Origin: Alphaproteobacteria bacterium
GTDB taxonomy: Bacteria > Pseudomonadota > Alphaproteobacteria > SMXQ01
Direction of reading: 5' to 3'
Length of the DNA stretch: 34,240 nucleotides
NCBI GenBank assembly: GCA_029863585.1
Contig: JAOTVC010000013.1
Coordinates: forward strand, 1 to 34,240
The translations under genes and the position numbers were made by a program. The notes beneath the pieces were generated by a model, which did no database searches, was not told the origin of the DNA, and worked only from the letters and a program-made list of their open reading frames with translations. Of this stretch, positions 15,718 to 25,500 are shown piece after piece (the stretch's first letter is position 1; each line of letters starts with the position of its first letter).

Positions 15718-16824
15718 ATGATTCATCAGTTCACTGGGGCGCGGGCCGGTCTCGGCCTGGCCGCCGCGGCTGCCGTCGCACTCGGCGCGTTGACGACGGC
15801 ACCGGCCAAGGCCGATCCGGTCGCCGATTTCTACAAGGGTCGGGACCTCACCCTCCTGGTCGGCTATCCGCCGGCCGGTTCCTATGCCGCCTATGCCCGG
15901 CTCGCCGCGCAGCACATCGGCAAGTACATCCCCGGCAAGCCCAACGTCATCGTCCAGCACATGGCGGGCGGCGGCAGCCTGCGCGCCACCAATTACCTTT
16001 ACAACGTCGCGCCCAAGAACGGCCTGATGCTGGGCCTGGTCGCCGACACCATCGCCGTCAGCCAGCTTCTCTATCCGAAGAAGGCCAAGTACGACGCATC
16101 CAAGATGCACTACATCGGCGGCTTCACGCCGATCAACCCGGTGGTCATGATCCGCTCCGACCACAAGGTGAAGACCTTCGAGGATTCCCTCAAGAACGAG
16201 GTGGTCGTCGGCTGCACCGGTGCGGGTTCGCAGAGCTACATCATGCCCCGTGCGCTTAAGGAAATTCTCGGCGCCAAGATCAAGCTGGTCTGCGGCTACC
16301 GCGGGTCGGCGGCGATGACGCTGGCGCTCGAGCGCGGCGACCTCAATGCGCAGTCGAGCGCCTGGGCGAGCTGGCGTATCCGCCATATCGACGCCATCAA
16401 GGCGGGCAAGCTGATTCCCCTGGTGCAGATCGGCCTCAAGCGCGAGAAAGAGCTGCCCAACGTCCGCCTGATGCACGAGCTGACCAACGATCCCGACAAG
16501 ATGCGGATCCTCAAGTTCCTATCGGTCGGCGGCGCCATCGGCCGCACCATCATCGCCCCGCCGGGCATCCCCGCCGACCGTTTGAAGGCGCTGCGCACCG
16601 CCTTCAACCAGACGGTGAAGGATCCCGCCTTCCTGGCCGACGCCAAGAAGCGGCGGGCCAATATCGATCCCGCCACTGGCGAGGAAGTCGACGCGATCAC
16701 CAAGGAGGCACTGGCGACCCCCGCCGGCCTGGTGAAGACGGCGGCCGACGCGCTCAAGGGCTACAAGAAGACCTGCAAGACCAATTGCGGCGGCAAGAAG
16801 AAGAAAAAAAAGAAGTCGTCCTGA
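15718..16824 (+). CDS. TctC (Bug family) tricarboxylate-type binding protein, paralogue 1, poly-lysine tail
   Basis: This 368-aa periplasmic receptor of a tripartite tricarboxylate transporter has a Sec signal with AKA cleavage near residue 32. The mature start (VADFYKGRDLTLLVGYPPAG) and NVIVQHMAGGGSLRATNYLY are typical of Bug proteins. It is about 60 percent identical by eye to the next gene. The C-terminus is unusual: CKTNC (a CX3C pair), then Gly-Gly, seven lysines and SS. The final codons contain a run of eight As (16804-16811). A partner permease (TctAB fusion) lies on the opposite strand at 18140-20245. The ligand is probably a carboxylate but cannot be named. Confidence 0.85.
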   Translation: MIHQFTGARAGLGLAAAAAVALGALTTAPAKADPVADFYKGRDLTLLVGYPPAGSYAAYARLAAQHIGKYIPGKPNVIVQHMAGGGSLRATNYLYNVAPKNGLMLGLVADTIAVSQLLYPKKAKYDASKMHYIGGFTPINPVVMIRSDHKVKTFEDSLKNEVVVGCTGAGSQSYIMPRALKEILGAKIKLVCGYRGSAAMTLALERGDLNAQSSAWASWRIRHIDAIKAGKLIPLVQIGLKREKELPNVRLMHELTNDPDKMRILKFLSVGGAIGRTIIAPPGIPADRLKALRTAFNQTVKDPAFLADAKKRRANIDPATGEEVDAITKEALATPAGLVKTAADALKGYKKTCKTNCGGKKKKKKKSS

Positions 16825-16861
16825 GACCGATGACGACGAACCCCATTTATCAAGCCGGATG

Positions 16862-16886
16862 CGCCGCCCCCAAACCGGGGGCGGCG
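16862..16886 (+). terminator. GC hairpin between the two tctC genes
   Basis: A perfect 10-bp stem CGCCGCCCCC (16862-16871)/GGGGGCGGCG (16877-16886) with loop AAACC is followed only by TTCG. With no U-tract it may act as a weak terminator or protect the upstream transcript so that the first receptor is made in excess. Confidence 0.5.
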
Positions 16887-16947
16887 TTCGCGGGCGGGGA
16901 CGGGAGGAAGCAACCAATTTATTGCTAAGCACGCTGGGAGATTTCTC

Positions 16948-18054
16948 ATGACACGCAATTTCTTTCCTAAATCCATGACCGCGGCGGGTCTGGCCGCGGT
17001 TCTCGCGGCGGGTGCCTTCAGCGCAACGCCGGCCAAGGCCGACGCCGTCGCCGATTTCTACACCGGCCGCGACGTCACCTTCATCGTCGGCTTTTCCGTC
17101 GGCGGTTCCTACGGCGCCTATGCCCGCATGCTGGCCCGGCACATGGCCCAATACGTGCCCGGCAAGCCGAACATGATCACCAAGCACCTGCAGGGCGGCG
17201 GCGGCTCGCGCGCGGCCAACTTCCTGTACAACGCCGCCCCCAAGGACGGCACGGTGCTGGGCTTCCTGGCCGATTCGCTGGCCGTGGGGCAGCTGATGTT
17301 CACGAAGAAGGCCAAGTACGATGCCTCCAAGATGCACTACATCGGCCGCCTGACTCCGGTCAATCCGGTGCTGATGATCAACAAGGGGCACAAGGTCACG
17401 ACCATCCAGGACGCCAAGATGCATGAGGTGATCGTCTCCTGCTCCGGGCGCAACAATCAGAGCTACATGTTCCCCAAGGCCACCAAGGAACTGCTGGGCG
17501 TCAAGTTCAAGCAGGTCTGCGGTTACGCGGGCTCGGCGCCCCAGACCATGGCCCAGGAACGCGGCGATATCGACGCCCAGTCGAGCGCCTGGATCAGCTG
17601 GAAGATCCGCAAATGGGACCAGATCCAGCGCGGCGACCTGATCCCCCTGATCCAGTACGGGCTGGAACGGGAAAAGGACCTGCCCAACGTGCCGTTGCCC
17701 CAGGACCTGACCAAGGATGCCGACAACAAGAAGATCTTCCGCTTCCTGTTCGCCGGCGGCGCCGTGGGACGGACCCTGATCTCGGCCCCGGGCGTGCCCA
17801 TGGACCGCATCAAGGCATTGCGCGCCGCCTTCGACAAGACCATGAAGGACCCGAAGTTCCTGGCCGACGCCAAGAAGGCCAACGCCAACATCGATCCGCT
17901 GGACGGCGAATCGCTCGACAAGATCACCGCCGAGGTTCTCGCGACCGAAAAGCGCCTTGTCACCCAGGCGAGCAACATCATGAAGGGCTATGCCAAGAAC
18001 TGTAAGAAGGACTGCGTGCGCAAGAAGAAGAAAAAGAAGAAGAAATCGTCCTGA
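16948..18054 (+). CDS. TctC (Bug family) tricarboxylate-type binding protein, paralogue 2, poly-lysine tail
   Basis: This second 368-aa receptor follows 123 bp after the first and is preceded by GGGAG. The signal peptide ends near SATPAKADAVADF, and the family text IVGFSVGGSYGAYARMLARH and NMITKHLQGGGGSRAANFLY follows. The tail repeats the design of paralogue 1: CKKDC (CX3C), Val-Arg, eight lysines, SS. Codon choice within the lysine run differs from paralogue 1, so the protein feature rather than the DNA seems conserved. A strong terminator follows at 18079-18110. The pair arose by tandem duplication and may bind different carboxylates for a shared permease. Confidence 0.85.
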   Translation: MTRNFFPKSMTAAGLAAVLAAGAFSATPAKADAVADFYTGRDVTFIVGFSVGGSYGAYARMLARHMAQYVPGKPNMITKHLQGGGGSRAANFLYNAAPKDGTVLGFLADSLAVGQLMFTKKAKYDASKMHYIGRLTPVNPVLMINKGHKVTTIQDAKMHEVIVSCSGRNNQSYMFPKATKELLGVKFKQVCGYAGSAPQTMAQERGDIDAQSSAWISWKIRKWDQIQRGDLIPLIQYGLEREKDLPNVPLPQDLTKDADNKKIFRFLFAGGAVGRTLISAPGVPMDRIKALRAAFDKTMKDPKFLADAKKANANIDPLDGESLDKITAEVLATEKRLVTQASNIMKGYAKNCKKDCVRKKKKKKKKSS

Positions 18055-18078
18055 CGGCATCCCCACAGGTCAAGAGAG

Positions 18079-18110
18079 GCGCCCGCGGGAAACCCGCGGG
18101 CGCTTTTTTT
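18079..18110 (+). terminator. Rho-independent terminator after the second tctC
   Basis: A perfect 11-bp stem GCGCCCGCGGG (18079-18089)/CCCGCGGGCGC (18093-18103) with loop AAA is followed directly by seven Ts (18104-18110). This is a textbook intrinsic terminator for the plus-strand tctC pair, 24 bp after the stop, facing the convergent TctAB gene. Confidence 0.92.
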
Positions 18111-18139
18111 CACCTCGGGCCGGGGGCCAACCCGGCGGC

Positions 18140-20245
18140 TCACATCATGTTGAGGTAGCGGCTGTCGCGCAGGATGGGCAGCCAGTCGCCCAGCAGCGCC
18201 TGGGGCCAGAGCACCCTCAGGACGATATGGAACAACAGGTAGCTGAGCCCCCACATGATGCCGGAGACCAGCAGCGTCGTGCCCCAGCTCTCGCGCCCCT
18301 CGAGCCGGATATAGGCGAGCATGAAGATCAGGATCGCCGGCATCAGGCCAATCACCTGGGCGGCGAAGATATAGCCCAGGCACCACAGCAGATACCGGAA
18401 CGCCCGCCCGTAGATGGTGCCCGACTTGAGATCGCCGTAATCCGCCTGAATATCGAAATGCACCTCGTCCTGGACCGCCTCGCCGCCCAGCCCGCCGGTG
18501 CCCGGCGCCCGCTTCGCGCGTGGGGTCAGGAGGAAGGTGGAGGCCGCCAGGATCACGGTGAAGACGACCCCGAAGGTGCCCATCGCCATCGGCGTCAGCT
18601 TGGCTTCCAGGTCCCAGTCGACCGACCCGGCCACGGCGATCACGAACAGCGCCCCGATCAACAGCGTGAACAGCAGGTCGGGATTGCGCAGGTAGTCCCA
18701 CTGCACGGCGAACGTCCGGCTGGGGCCCTCGGCCGCGGCGTCGCGCTTGGTCAGGCGGGTCACCAGGGGCCAGCCGAGGGAAACCACGGTGATCGCGAAA
18801 ATCACCAACACGGCCGGGCGTTCCAGCCAATCGAAGCCCCAACGGGCGTAGGAGATGAACAGATAACGCTCCAGCAGCGCGCCCAGGACGAAACCCAGCA
18901 CCAGCGGCGGGCGCGGCCAGCGCAGGCGCTTCATCAGCCAACCCAGGGTGCCGAAAAACATCAGCGCGTAGAGATCGCCCCACGACTTGTGACCCTGGAA
19001 AGCACCCAGGAACACCACCGACAACACCACCGGCACCAGAATGCCGGCGCGGATGGTCGCGATCTTGGCCAGCTTGTCGGCGAAGGCGAAACAGATGCCC
19101 GCGCCGATGATGTTGGCGAAGGCGACCGACCACACCATGGTGTAGGTGAGATCCAGCTTTTCGGTCAGCATCTTCGGTCCCGGCACGATACCGTGGATCA
19201 GGAAGGCGCCGAGCAGCAGGGCCATCGAGGCCGATCCGGGCACGCCGAAGGCGATGGTGGGGACCAGCGCCCCGCCTTCCTTGGCATTGTTCGAGGACTC
19301 GGAAGCGATGACGCCGCGGATGTCGCCCTGGCCGAAGGTCGCCTGGGCGCCGCGCACGGTGCGCACCGCATGGCCGTAGGCCACCCAATCGACCACCGAG
19401 GCGCCGATCCCGGGGATCGAGCCGAGCCCGGCGCCGATCAGGCCGCAGCGCAGCACCAGGAACCAGTTCTCGAAGACGTCCTTGACCCCCTGGAACTGGC
19501 CCTTGGAACTGATCCGCTCGCTGCTGCCGGCCACCGTCTTGCGGGTGATCATCAGGTCCGCGAGCTCGGGGATGGCGAACACTCCCAAGGCGAAGGGCAC
19601 CAGCGGCAGGCCGTCCCACAGGTATTGCGAATCTAAGGTCCAGCGCAGCGTGCCGGTCTGCTGATCGTCGCCGATGGTCGAGACCAGCACTCCGAGCGCC
19701 GCGGCCAGCATGCCTTTGACCGGGGTCGAGCCCGACAGCACCGCCACCAGGGAAAGGCCGAAGATGCAGATCGCGAACATCTCGGGCTGGGAAAAGGACA
19801 GCATGAAGGGCCGGAGCACCGGCAGGCTGACGGCCAGAAGCAAGGCGCCGAACAGGCCGCCCGCCACCGAGGCCGTGAAGGCGGCGCCGAAGGCGCGGCT
19901 GGCCTCGCCCTTGCGCGCGAGCGGATAGCCGTCGAGGATGGTGGCCGCCGAGCCGGTGGTCCCGGGCACGCCGAACAGCACGGCGGGGATGGTGTCCGAT
20001 GTCACCGTGACCGACCCCAGTCCCAGCATCATGGCGATGGCCGCATAGGGATCCATGGCATAAGTGAAGGGCAACAACAGGGACAGGCCGACCAGCCCGC
20101 CGAGCCCCGGGATGACGCCGATCACCAGACCTAGCAAGACGCCGGAGATGAGGAAGCCGATCCGTGCGGGATCGGAGAGAATGACGATGGCCTGCATCGC
20201 ATTCTCAAGCATCGAATGGATCGCCACCGCTGCCTGTGGTTCCAT
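18140..20245 (-). CDS. Fused TctA-TctB permease of a tripartite tricarboxylate transporter
   Basis: The ATG at 20245 with AGAAGG upstream gives 701 aa. Residues 1 to about 500 are TctA: the signature GVIPGLGGLVGLSLLLP near the N-terminus, VLFGVPGTTGSAATILDGYP, the second-half repeat GSIPGIGASVVDWVAYG, and VPTIAFGVPGSASMALLLGA. The last 170 or so residues (from LLFTLLIGALFVIAVAGS) form the four-helix TctB (DUF1468) domain, normally a separate small protein. The fusion joins the large and small membrane subunits in one chain that would move carboxylates with cations, using the TctC receptors encoded convergently at 15718-18054. It runs on its own minus-strand transcript. Confidence 0.88.
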   Translation of the reverse strand: MEPQAAVAIHSMLENAMQAIVILSDPARIGFLISGVLLGLVIGVIPGLGGLVGLSLLLPFTYAMDPYAAIAMMLGLGSVTVTSDTIPAVLFGVPGTTGSAATILDGYPLARKGEASRAFGAAFTASVAGGLFGALLLAVSLPVLRPFMLSFSQPEMFAICIFGLSLVAVLSGSTPVKGMLAAALGVLVSTIGDDQQTGTLRWTLDSQYLWDGLPLVPFALGVFAIPELADLMITRKTVAGSSERISSKGQFQGVKDVFENWFLVLRCGLIGAGLGSIPGIGASVVDWVAYGHAVRTVRGAQATFGQGDIRGVIASESSNNAKEGGALVPTIAFGVPGSASMALLLGAFLIHGIVPGPKMLTEKLDLTYTMVWSVAFANIIGAGICFAFADKLAKIATIRAGILVPVVLSVVFLGAFQGHKSWGDLYALMFFGTLGWLMKRLRWPRPPLVLGFVLGALLERYLFISYARWGFDWLERPAVLVIFAITVVSLGWPLVTRLTKRDAAAEGPSRTFAVQWDYLRNPDLLFTLLIGALFVIAVAGSVDWDLEAKLTPMAMGTFGVVFTVILAASTFLLTPRAKRAPGTGGLGGEAVQDEVHFDIQADYGDLKSGTIYGRAFRYLLWCLGYIFAAQVIGLMPAILIFMLAYIRLEGRESWGTTLLVSGIMWGLSYLLFHIVLRVLWPQALLGDWLPILRDSRYLNMM

Positions 20246-20350
20246 GATTTCGGCCTTCTGCGGTTTTCTGTGCCTCTCGGTTCGCACCCTTTTATAGGTG
20301 CGGCACCGCCCTCGCAAGGCTTGGAAATGATTTGCTTTTTTGCGCTGCGG

Positions 20351-21298
20351 TCAGGCCGGTCCGCGGCCGCCTCCCGGCCCGGGGGCGTCGGGCGCCTGCC
20401 GCAGGCGGGCATGACGCCGGGCGATATAAAGGGTCGATCCGACGATCACGATCGAACCCACGATGGTCCAGACATCGGGGTAATGTGAGAACAGCACGAT
20501 ATCGAAAGCGATGGCGTAGAGCAGGCGGACGTAATCGAAGGGCGTGATGGCGGTGGCTTCGCCGGCCCGGAAGCCCAACGTAATGAAACCCTGACCCGCG
20601 ACGTAAAGCACCCCGGTCAGCGCCAGCCAGCCGAACTGCTCCGGCGTCGGCGTCACCCAGACGAACACCGTCGGGACCGCCCCCACCAGGGTGGAGATCA
20701 CCAGGTAATAGAACACGATGGTGGTGGGCCGGTCGACCGCCGTTGCCTTCTTGAGAAAGACATGGGCGGAGGAATGGCACAGGGTCGAGAACACCAGCAC
20801 CGCCAGGGGAAAACCGAGCCCTTCAAGGGACGGCCGGGCGACGATGAGGACGCCCATGAAGCCCACGGCGATCGCCGTCCAGCGCCGCCAGCGCACGGAT
20901 TCGCCCAGGAACAGGACCGCGAGCACCACCAGCCATAGCGGCCGGGTGTAGGTCACGGCCGTCACCACGGCCAGCGGCAGGTAGGTGAGCGCGAAATAGA
21001 CGCAGATCTGTCCCACCCCGCCGAACAGGCCGCGCCCCAGATGCAGGTGCCAGCAGTCGCTGCGGACGATGCTGGGCCCGCCGCGCAGAAACATCGGCGC
21101 CAGCGCCGCCAGGCCGAACAGGCAGCGGAAGAAGTTGAGCTCGAAGGAATGGATTTCCGAGGTCAGCTGCTTGGCGATCGCCAACGCCACCGAGAAGCCG
21201 AGGCCCCCCAGCAGCATCCACAGCCCGCCGCGCAGGTTTCCCGGAATACGCACCCAGCGCGCATTGAGGCGCACCGTCCACGCGGGGCGGGCGATCAC
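20351..21298 (-). CDS. EamA/DMT-family transporter
   Basis: This 315-aa protein contains about ten hydrophobic helices arranged as two EamA repeats (about 25-160 and 170-300), including TAVTYTRPLWLVVLAVLFLGE, the hallmark end of repeat 1. A GTG at 21298 is the start taken; it lacks a strong ribosome site and lies 34 bp after the dienelactone hydrolase stop, so translation may be coupled. DMT proteins export or import metabolites such as amino acids or nucleosides, and the substrate cannot be inferred. The C-terminus is a short Pro/Gly-rich tail. Confidence 0.8.
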   Translation of the reverse strand: MIARPAWTVRLNARWVRIPGNLRGGLWMLLGGLGFSVALAIAKQLTSEIHSFELNFFRCLFGLAALAPMFLRGGPSIVRSDCWHLHLGRGLFGGVGQICVYFALTYLPLAVVTAVTYTRPLWLVVLAVLFLGESVRWRRWTAIAVGFMGVLIVARPSLEGLGFPLAVLVFSTLCHSSAHVFLKKATAVDRPTTIVFYYLVISTLVGAVPTVFVWVTPTPEQFGWLALTGVLYVAGQGFITLGFRAGEATAITPFDYVRLLYAIAFDIVLFSHYPDVWTIVGSIVIVGSTLYIARRHARLRQAPDAPGPGGGRGPA

Positions 21299-21332
21299 CG
21301 GCTGGAGGCCCGAGGGGGCCGCCCGCGGCGCC

Positions 21333-22019
21333 TCAAGCCGCCGCGATCATGGCCAGGGCCGCAGCGTTCGATTCGCTATCCGCCCTCTCGTCATAATTGG
21401 CCCGGCCCTTGCCGGTGAAGCCGTGGCCGACGCCGGGATAGACTCGGATCTCGACACCCGGCTTGGCGCCGATGGCGGCCTTCACCGCCTCGATCTCGTC
21501 CATCGGCACCACCGGATCGGAATCGCCGACATGGATCGACAGCGGGCAGGCGAGCTTATCGGCCTCGTCGAGGTGCTGGCCCATGGCGACGCCGTGGAAC
21601 GAGACGGCGCCATCGACCCCCAGACGGGTGCCCGCCAGATAGGCGAAGCGGCCGCCGAAGCAATAGCCGAAGACGATCACCTTGCCGTTGCACTGGGGCA
21701 TCGACCGGGCATGGGCGACGACGTCGGCGAGATCCTTGACCCCCTGTTCGACATCGAAATTGTCCGACCTTTCCCGCGCCTTGGCCTGTTCCTCGCCCTC
21801 GCGGCCGAGCGTCCCCGGCACGGTGCGCCAGAACATTTCCGGGGTGATCACGACGCAGCCCTCGGCGGCGTAGCCGTCCATGATGTCGCGGGTGCCCGGT
21901 TCGATGCCGAAAATCGGCGGCACCATGACGATGGCGGCCCCCGGCCCGCCCTTGGGCAGCGAGACCTCGGCCGGCATGGCGCCGCCGTCGGCGGTGGCGA
22001 TGGTGATGCTGTCGGTCAT
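21333..22019 (-). CDS. Dienelactone hydrolase family protein
   Basis: The ATG at 22019 preceded by AAGGA gives 228 aa, standard for DLH. The cysteine-type catalytic triad is visible: Cys120 in GYCFGG, Asp168 in GDSDPVVP and His199 in GVGHGF; GIEPG (38-42) holds the usual N-terminal glutamate. No signal peptide is present, so it is cytoplasmic. DLH enzymes open dienelactones in chlorocatechol or hydroxyquinol pathways, but many family members have other ester substrates. It stands between sdhB and the EamA gene and may be translationally linked with the latter. A link to the Rieske/aldolase island is only suggestive. Confidence 0.85.
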   Translation of the reverse strand: MTDSITIATADGGAMPAEVSLPKGGPGAAIVMVPPIFGIEPGTRDIMDGYAAEGCVVITPEMFWRTVPGTLGREGEEQAKARERSDNFDVEQGVKDLADVVAHARSMPQCNGKVIVFGYCFGGRFAYLAGTRLGVDGAVSFHGVAMGQHLDEADKLACPLSIHVGDSDPVVPMDEIEAVKAAIGAKPGVEIRVYPGVGHGFTGKGRANYDERADSESNAAALAMIAAA

Positions 22020-22116
22020 GATCGCGTCCTTGTTCTCCCGATGAAAATACGGCACATGAAAATACGGACTGGGCCGCGCCGCCGGCGGCGCGCCGTGGTC
22101 CGGCCGGCGTTTCCGG

Positions 22117-22896
22117 CTAGCGGCGCTGCACCATGCGCTTCTTGATCTCGCCGATGGCCTTGGCGGGATTGAGCCCCTTGGGACAGGTATTGGTGCAGTT
22201 CATGATGGTGTGGCAACGATAGAGCCGGAACGGATCCTCGAGCTCATCCAGGCGCTCGCCGGTGTGCTCGTCGCGGGAATCGGCAATCCAGCGGTAGGCC
22301 TGCAGTAGCGTCGCCGGGCCCAAGAACCGGTCTGAATTCCACCAATAGCTGGGGCACGAGGTGGAACAGCAGAAACACAGGATGCATTCCCACAGGCCGT
22401 CGAGCTGCTTACGCTCCTCCGGGCTCTGCAGGCGCTCGCCCTCGCTGGGTTGCGGCGTTTCGGTCTTGAGCCAAGGCTCGATGGCGGCGTATTGGGCGTA
22501 GGCATTGTTGAGGTCGGGCACCAGATCCTTGACCACCTTCATGTGCGGCAACGGGTAGATCTTGACCGGCCCGGAAATGTCCTCGATCGCCTTGGTGCAG
22601 GCGAGCGTATTGGTGCCGTCGACATTCATGGCGCAGGACCCGCACACCCCTTCGCGGCAGGAGCGGCGGAAGGTCAGCGTCGAATCGACCTCGTCCTTGA
22701 TCTTGATCAGGGCGTCGAGAACCATCGGGCCGCACTTCTCAAGATCGAGTTCGTAGGTATCCATGCGAGGGTTGGCGCCGCCGTCGGGATCCCAGCGATA
22801 GACCTTGAAGGCCCTGACCTTGCCGGCCCCGTCCGGAGCCTTGTGGGTCTTGCCCTCGCCCACCTTCGAGTTGCGGGGCAGATTGAATTCCACCAT
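22117..22896 (-). CDS. sdhB: Succinate dehydrogenase iron-sulfur subunit
   Basis: This 259-aa subunit carries the three clusters of complex II. The [2Fe-2S] ligands are Cys80, Cys85, Cys88 and Cys100, the [4Fe-4S] ligands are Cys171, Cys174, Cys177 and Cys181, and the [3Fe-4S] ligands are Cys228, Cys234 and Cys238. It passes electrons from SdhA flavin to quinone at the membrane anchor and is the last gene of the sdhCDAB operon, 23 bp after sdhA. Length and motifs match the alphaproteobacterial/mitochondrial type. Nothing odd was seen. Confidence 0.97.
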   Translation of the reverse strand: MVEFNLPRNSKVGEGKTHKAPDGAGKVRAFKVYRWDPDGGANPRMDTYELDLEKCGPMVLDALIKIKDEVDSTLTFRRSCREGVCGSCAMNVDGTNTLACTKAIEDISGPVKIYPLPHMKVVKDLVPDLNNAYAQYAAIEPWLKTETPQPSEGERLQSPEERKQLDGLWECILCFCCSTSCPSYWWNSDRFLGPATLLQAYRWIADSRDEHTGERLDELEDPFRLYRCHTIMNCTNTCPKGLNPAKAIGEIKKRMVQRR

Positions 22897-22919
22897 GAAA
22901 CCGATCCTTCAGCTTTCGA

Positions 22920-24710
22920 TCAGTAGACGCGTTCCTTGGGCGGGATGGTCTCGATATCGTCGCTCAACGTGTTGAGGTGCACCGGGCGGTAGGTGAGGCG
23001 CGTATCGTGGGCGCCGTCGAGAAACACCGCCGTGTGCTTCATCCAGTTCTCGTCGTCCCGGTCGGGATAATCCTCATGGGCGTGCGCCCCGCGGCTTTCG
23101 TGGCGCGCCTCGGCCGAATGGAGCGCCGCCACCGCCTGGCTCATCAGGTTCTCGAGCTCCAGCGCCTCCACCAGGTCCGAATTCCAGATCAGAGACCGGT
23201 CGCTGACCGCCATGTCGGTGAGCTCCTCGGCGCAGGCGTCGATCAGTTCCACGCCTTCCTTGAGGACCTCGGAGGTGCGGAAGACGGCGCAGTTGTTCTG
23301 CATGATGCGCTGCATCTTCTGGCGGATCTGGGCGACAGGGCTGCCGCCGGACGCATTGCGCACCCGGTCGAGCCGGGCGATCGCCTCTTCGCCGACGCTC
23401 GCGGGCAGGCTCATCCTGGGGCTGCCGGGCTTGACCACCTCGGCCGCCCGCAGCGCCGCCGCCCGGCCGAAGACGATGATGTCGAGCAGGGAATTGCAAC
23501 CCAACCGGTTGGCGCCATGGACCGAGACGCAGGCCGCCTCGCCGATCGCCATGAGGCCCGGCACCACGCGGTCGGGATCGGCGTCGGTGGGGTTGACGAC
23601 CTCGCCGTGATAATTGGTCGGGATGCCGCCCATGTTGTAATGCACCGTCGGCAGGACCGGGATCGGCTCTTTCGTCACGTCGACGCCGGCGAAGATCTTG
23701 GCGGTTTCCGAGATGCCGGGCAGGCGCTCGTGCAGCAGATTCGCATCGAGATGCTCGAGATGCAGGTAAATATGATCCTTTTCCTCGCCGACGCCGCGGC
23801 CTTCGCGGATTTCGACGGTCATCGACCGGCTGACCACGTCGCGCGAGGCCAGGTCCTTGACCGTCGGCGCGTAGCGTTCCATGAAGCGCTCGCCTTCGGA
23901 ATTGGTGACGTAGCCGCCTTCGCCGCGCGCCCCTTCGGTGATCAGGCAGCCCGAGCCGTAGATGCCGGTGGGATGGAACTGGATGAATTCGAGGTCCTGC
24001 AACGCCAGGCCTGCGCGCAGCGCCATGGCGTTGCCGTCGCCGGTGCAGGTATGGGCCGAGGTGCAGGACATGTAGGCCCGGCCGTAGCCGCCGGTGGCCA
24101 GCACCGTCATCGGCGCGGTGAAACGGTGGATGGTGCCGTCGTCCAGGTTCCAGGCCATGACCCCGGCGCAGGCGCCGTCGTCGGTCATGATCAGGTCGAT
24201 GGCGAAGTATTCGACGAAGAACTGGGCCTTGTGCTTGAGGGATTGCTGATACAGCGTGTGCAGGATCGCGTGCCCCGTGCGGTCGGCCGCGGCGCAGGCC
24301 CGGTGGGCGAGCTTCTCGCCGTAATTCACCGTGTGGCCGCCGAACGGGCGCTGATAGATCTTGCCTTCCTCGGTGCGCGAGAACGGCACGCCGTAATGCT
24401 CGAGCTCGGTGATGGCGGGAATGGCGTTGCGCACCATGTATTCGATGGCATCCTGGTCGCCCAACCAGTCCGAGCCCTTGACCGTGTCATACATGTGAAA
24501 GCGCCAGTCGTCCGGCTCCATGTTGCCGAACGAGGCGCCGACGCCGCCCTGGGCGGCGACCGTATGGCTGCGGGTCGGGAACACCTTGGTGATACAGGCC
24601 GTGTTCAGGCCCGCGGCCGTCATGCCCAGCGTCGCCCTAAGGCCGGCGCCGCCGGCGCCGACGACGATGACGTCGAAATGGTGATCGGTGACGGGATAGG
24701 CTTCGGTCAT
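22920..24710 (-). CDS. sdhA: Succinate dehydrogenase flavoprotein subunit
   Basis: The ATG at 24710 gives 596 aa, the normal length; a longer open frame upstream overlaps sdhD and has no family similarity. The FAD-binding GAGGAG is at residues 18-23. [10 protein letters not shown] holds His49, the covalent FAD attachment residue in SdhA. The capping and active-site text includes HPTGIYGSG and the C-terminal [13 protein letters not shown]. It oxidises succinate to fumarate in the TCA cycle and feeds electrons to SdhB. It begins 2 bp after the sdhD stop, so the operon is tightly coupled. Confidence 0.97.
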   Translation of the reverse strand: MTEAYPVTDHHFDVIVVGAGGAGLRATLGMTAAGLNTACITKVFPTRSHTVAAQGGVGASFGNMEPDDWRFHMYDTVKGSDWLGDQDAIEYMVRNAIPAITELEHYGVPFSRTEEGKIYQRPFGGHTVNYGEKLAHRACAAADRTGHAILHTLYQQSLKHKAQFFVEYFAIDLIMTDDGACAGVMAWNLDDGTIHRFTAPMTVLATGGYGRAYMSCTSAHTCTGDGNAMALRAGLALQDLEFIQFHPTGIYGSGCLITEGARGEGGYVTNSEGERFMERYAPTVKDLASRDVVSRSMTVEIREGRGVGEEKDHIYLHLEHLDANLLHERLPGISETAKIFAGVDVTKEPIPVLPTVHYNMGGIPTNYHGEVVNPTDADPDRVVPGLMAIGEAACVSVHGANRLGCNSLLDIIVFGRAAALRAAEVVKPGSPRMSLPASVGEEAIARLDRVRNASGGSPVAQIRQKMQRIMQNNCAVFRTSEVLKEGVELIDACAEELTDMAVSDRSLIWNSDLVEALELENLMSQAVAALHSAEARHESRGAHAHEDYPDRDDENWMKHTAVFLDGAHDTRLTYRPVHLNTLSDDIETIPPKERVY

Positions 24711-24712
24711 GT

Positions 24713-25105
24713 TCAGGCCCCAAAGGCTGTGCGCAGCACCGCCACGATGGCGATCACGGCGGCCAGCGCCGCACCCAGCTTGACGACGATGACCAGGGTC
24801 CATTTCGCCGTTTCCGAATGGATGTAATCCTCGATCACCACCTGCAGGCCGAGCTGCAGATGGTGCAGGCCGGCCACCAAAAGGGCGATCAGCATCACCG
24901 GCGCGACCGGTCCGCGCATCCAGGCGACGACCTCGCCATGGCTTGCGCCCCAAAGTCCCGCCAGCGAGGCGGTGAACCAGAAGGTCAGCGGCACCAGGGC
25001 GATGGCGGTCAGGCGCTGGCCCCACCAATGGGCCGCGCCCTCCTTGGCGGAGCCGAGCCCCCGGACCCGGCCGAGCCGGCTTCTCAAATTCTCCTGTCTG
25101 CTCAT
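24713..25105 (-). CDS. sdhD: Succinate dehydrogenase hydrophobic membrane anchor subunit
   Basis: This 130-aa membrane protein has three helices (about 30-52, 67-90 and 101-125). The segment [16 protein letters not shown] is the usual SdhD heme/quinone region, with a His pair at 81-82 and Tyr94. Its ATG overlaps the sdhC stop in an ATGA arrangement (25102-25105), so translation is coupled. Together with SdhC it anchors complex II and binds heme b and quinone. Confidence 0.93.
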   Translation of the reverse strand: MSRQENLRSRLGRVRGLGSAKEGAAHWWGQRLTAIALVPLTFWFTASLAGLWGASHGEVVAWMRGPVAPVMLIALLVAGLHHLQLGLQVVIEDYIHSETAKWTLVIVVKLGAALAAVIAIVAVLRTAFGA

Positions 25106-25500
25106 GACGCGCCCCCCGATCCAAGGATCCCGGCCAGCCAGGCCAGCGCCGTCAGGACGACCGAGGCGGCCACCACGCCATAGCCGGACAGGCGCGCGGT
25201 CTCCAGTTCGAACCCCATGCCGGCATCCCAGAACAGGTGCCGGATGCCGTTGCACAGGTGATAGAACAGCGCCCAGGTGAAACCGACGAGCACCAGGCAG
25301 CCGAGCCAGGAACGCGCCACCCCCCGCGCCACCGCAAAGGCTTCCGGACCCGCCGCCAGGGCGGCGAGCCAGGCCACCAGGGCGAGCGCGCCCAGGCCGA
25401 GCGCAACCCCGGTGATGCGGTGGAGGATGGAGAGAATCGATGTGAATTGGGGCCGATAAACTTGCAGATGAGGAGAAAGCGGCCGGTCGTCTTGAGCCAT
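25102..25500 (-). CDS. sdhC: Succinate dehydrogenase cytochrome b556 subunit
   Basis: This 132-aa protein begins [18 protein letters not shown] and continues with the conserved SILHRITG signature. Three membrane helices follow (about 29-50, 63-85 and 105-126). [14 protein letters not shown] contains His81, matching the heme b ligand of SdhC in other bacteria. It is the first gene of sdhCDAB on the minus strand. A candidate promoter lies about 200 bp upstream in an AT-rich block. Confidence 0.95.
   Translation of the reverse strand: MAQDDRPLSPHLQVYRPQFTSILSILHRITGVALGLGALALVAWLAALAAGPEAFAVARGVARSWLGCLVLVGFTWALFYHLCNGIRHLFWDAGMGFELETARLSGYGVVAASVVLTALAWLAGILGSGGAS

Noticed and set aside
16804-16811. 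Programmed frameshift at the run of eight As in the first tctC
   Set aside because: Both neighbouring receptors end in the same SS-stop after the lysine run in the normal frame, so the plain reading explains the sequence; no extended product in another frame was evident.
17988-19636. About 540-residue open frames on both strands over the TctAB gene
   Set aside because: The 548-residue plus-strand frame and the 543-residue minus-strand frame in another phase are both shadows of the TctA-TctB membrane protein, which has consistent family motifs.
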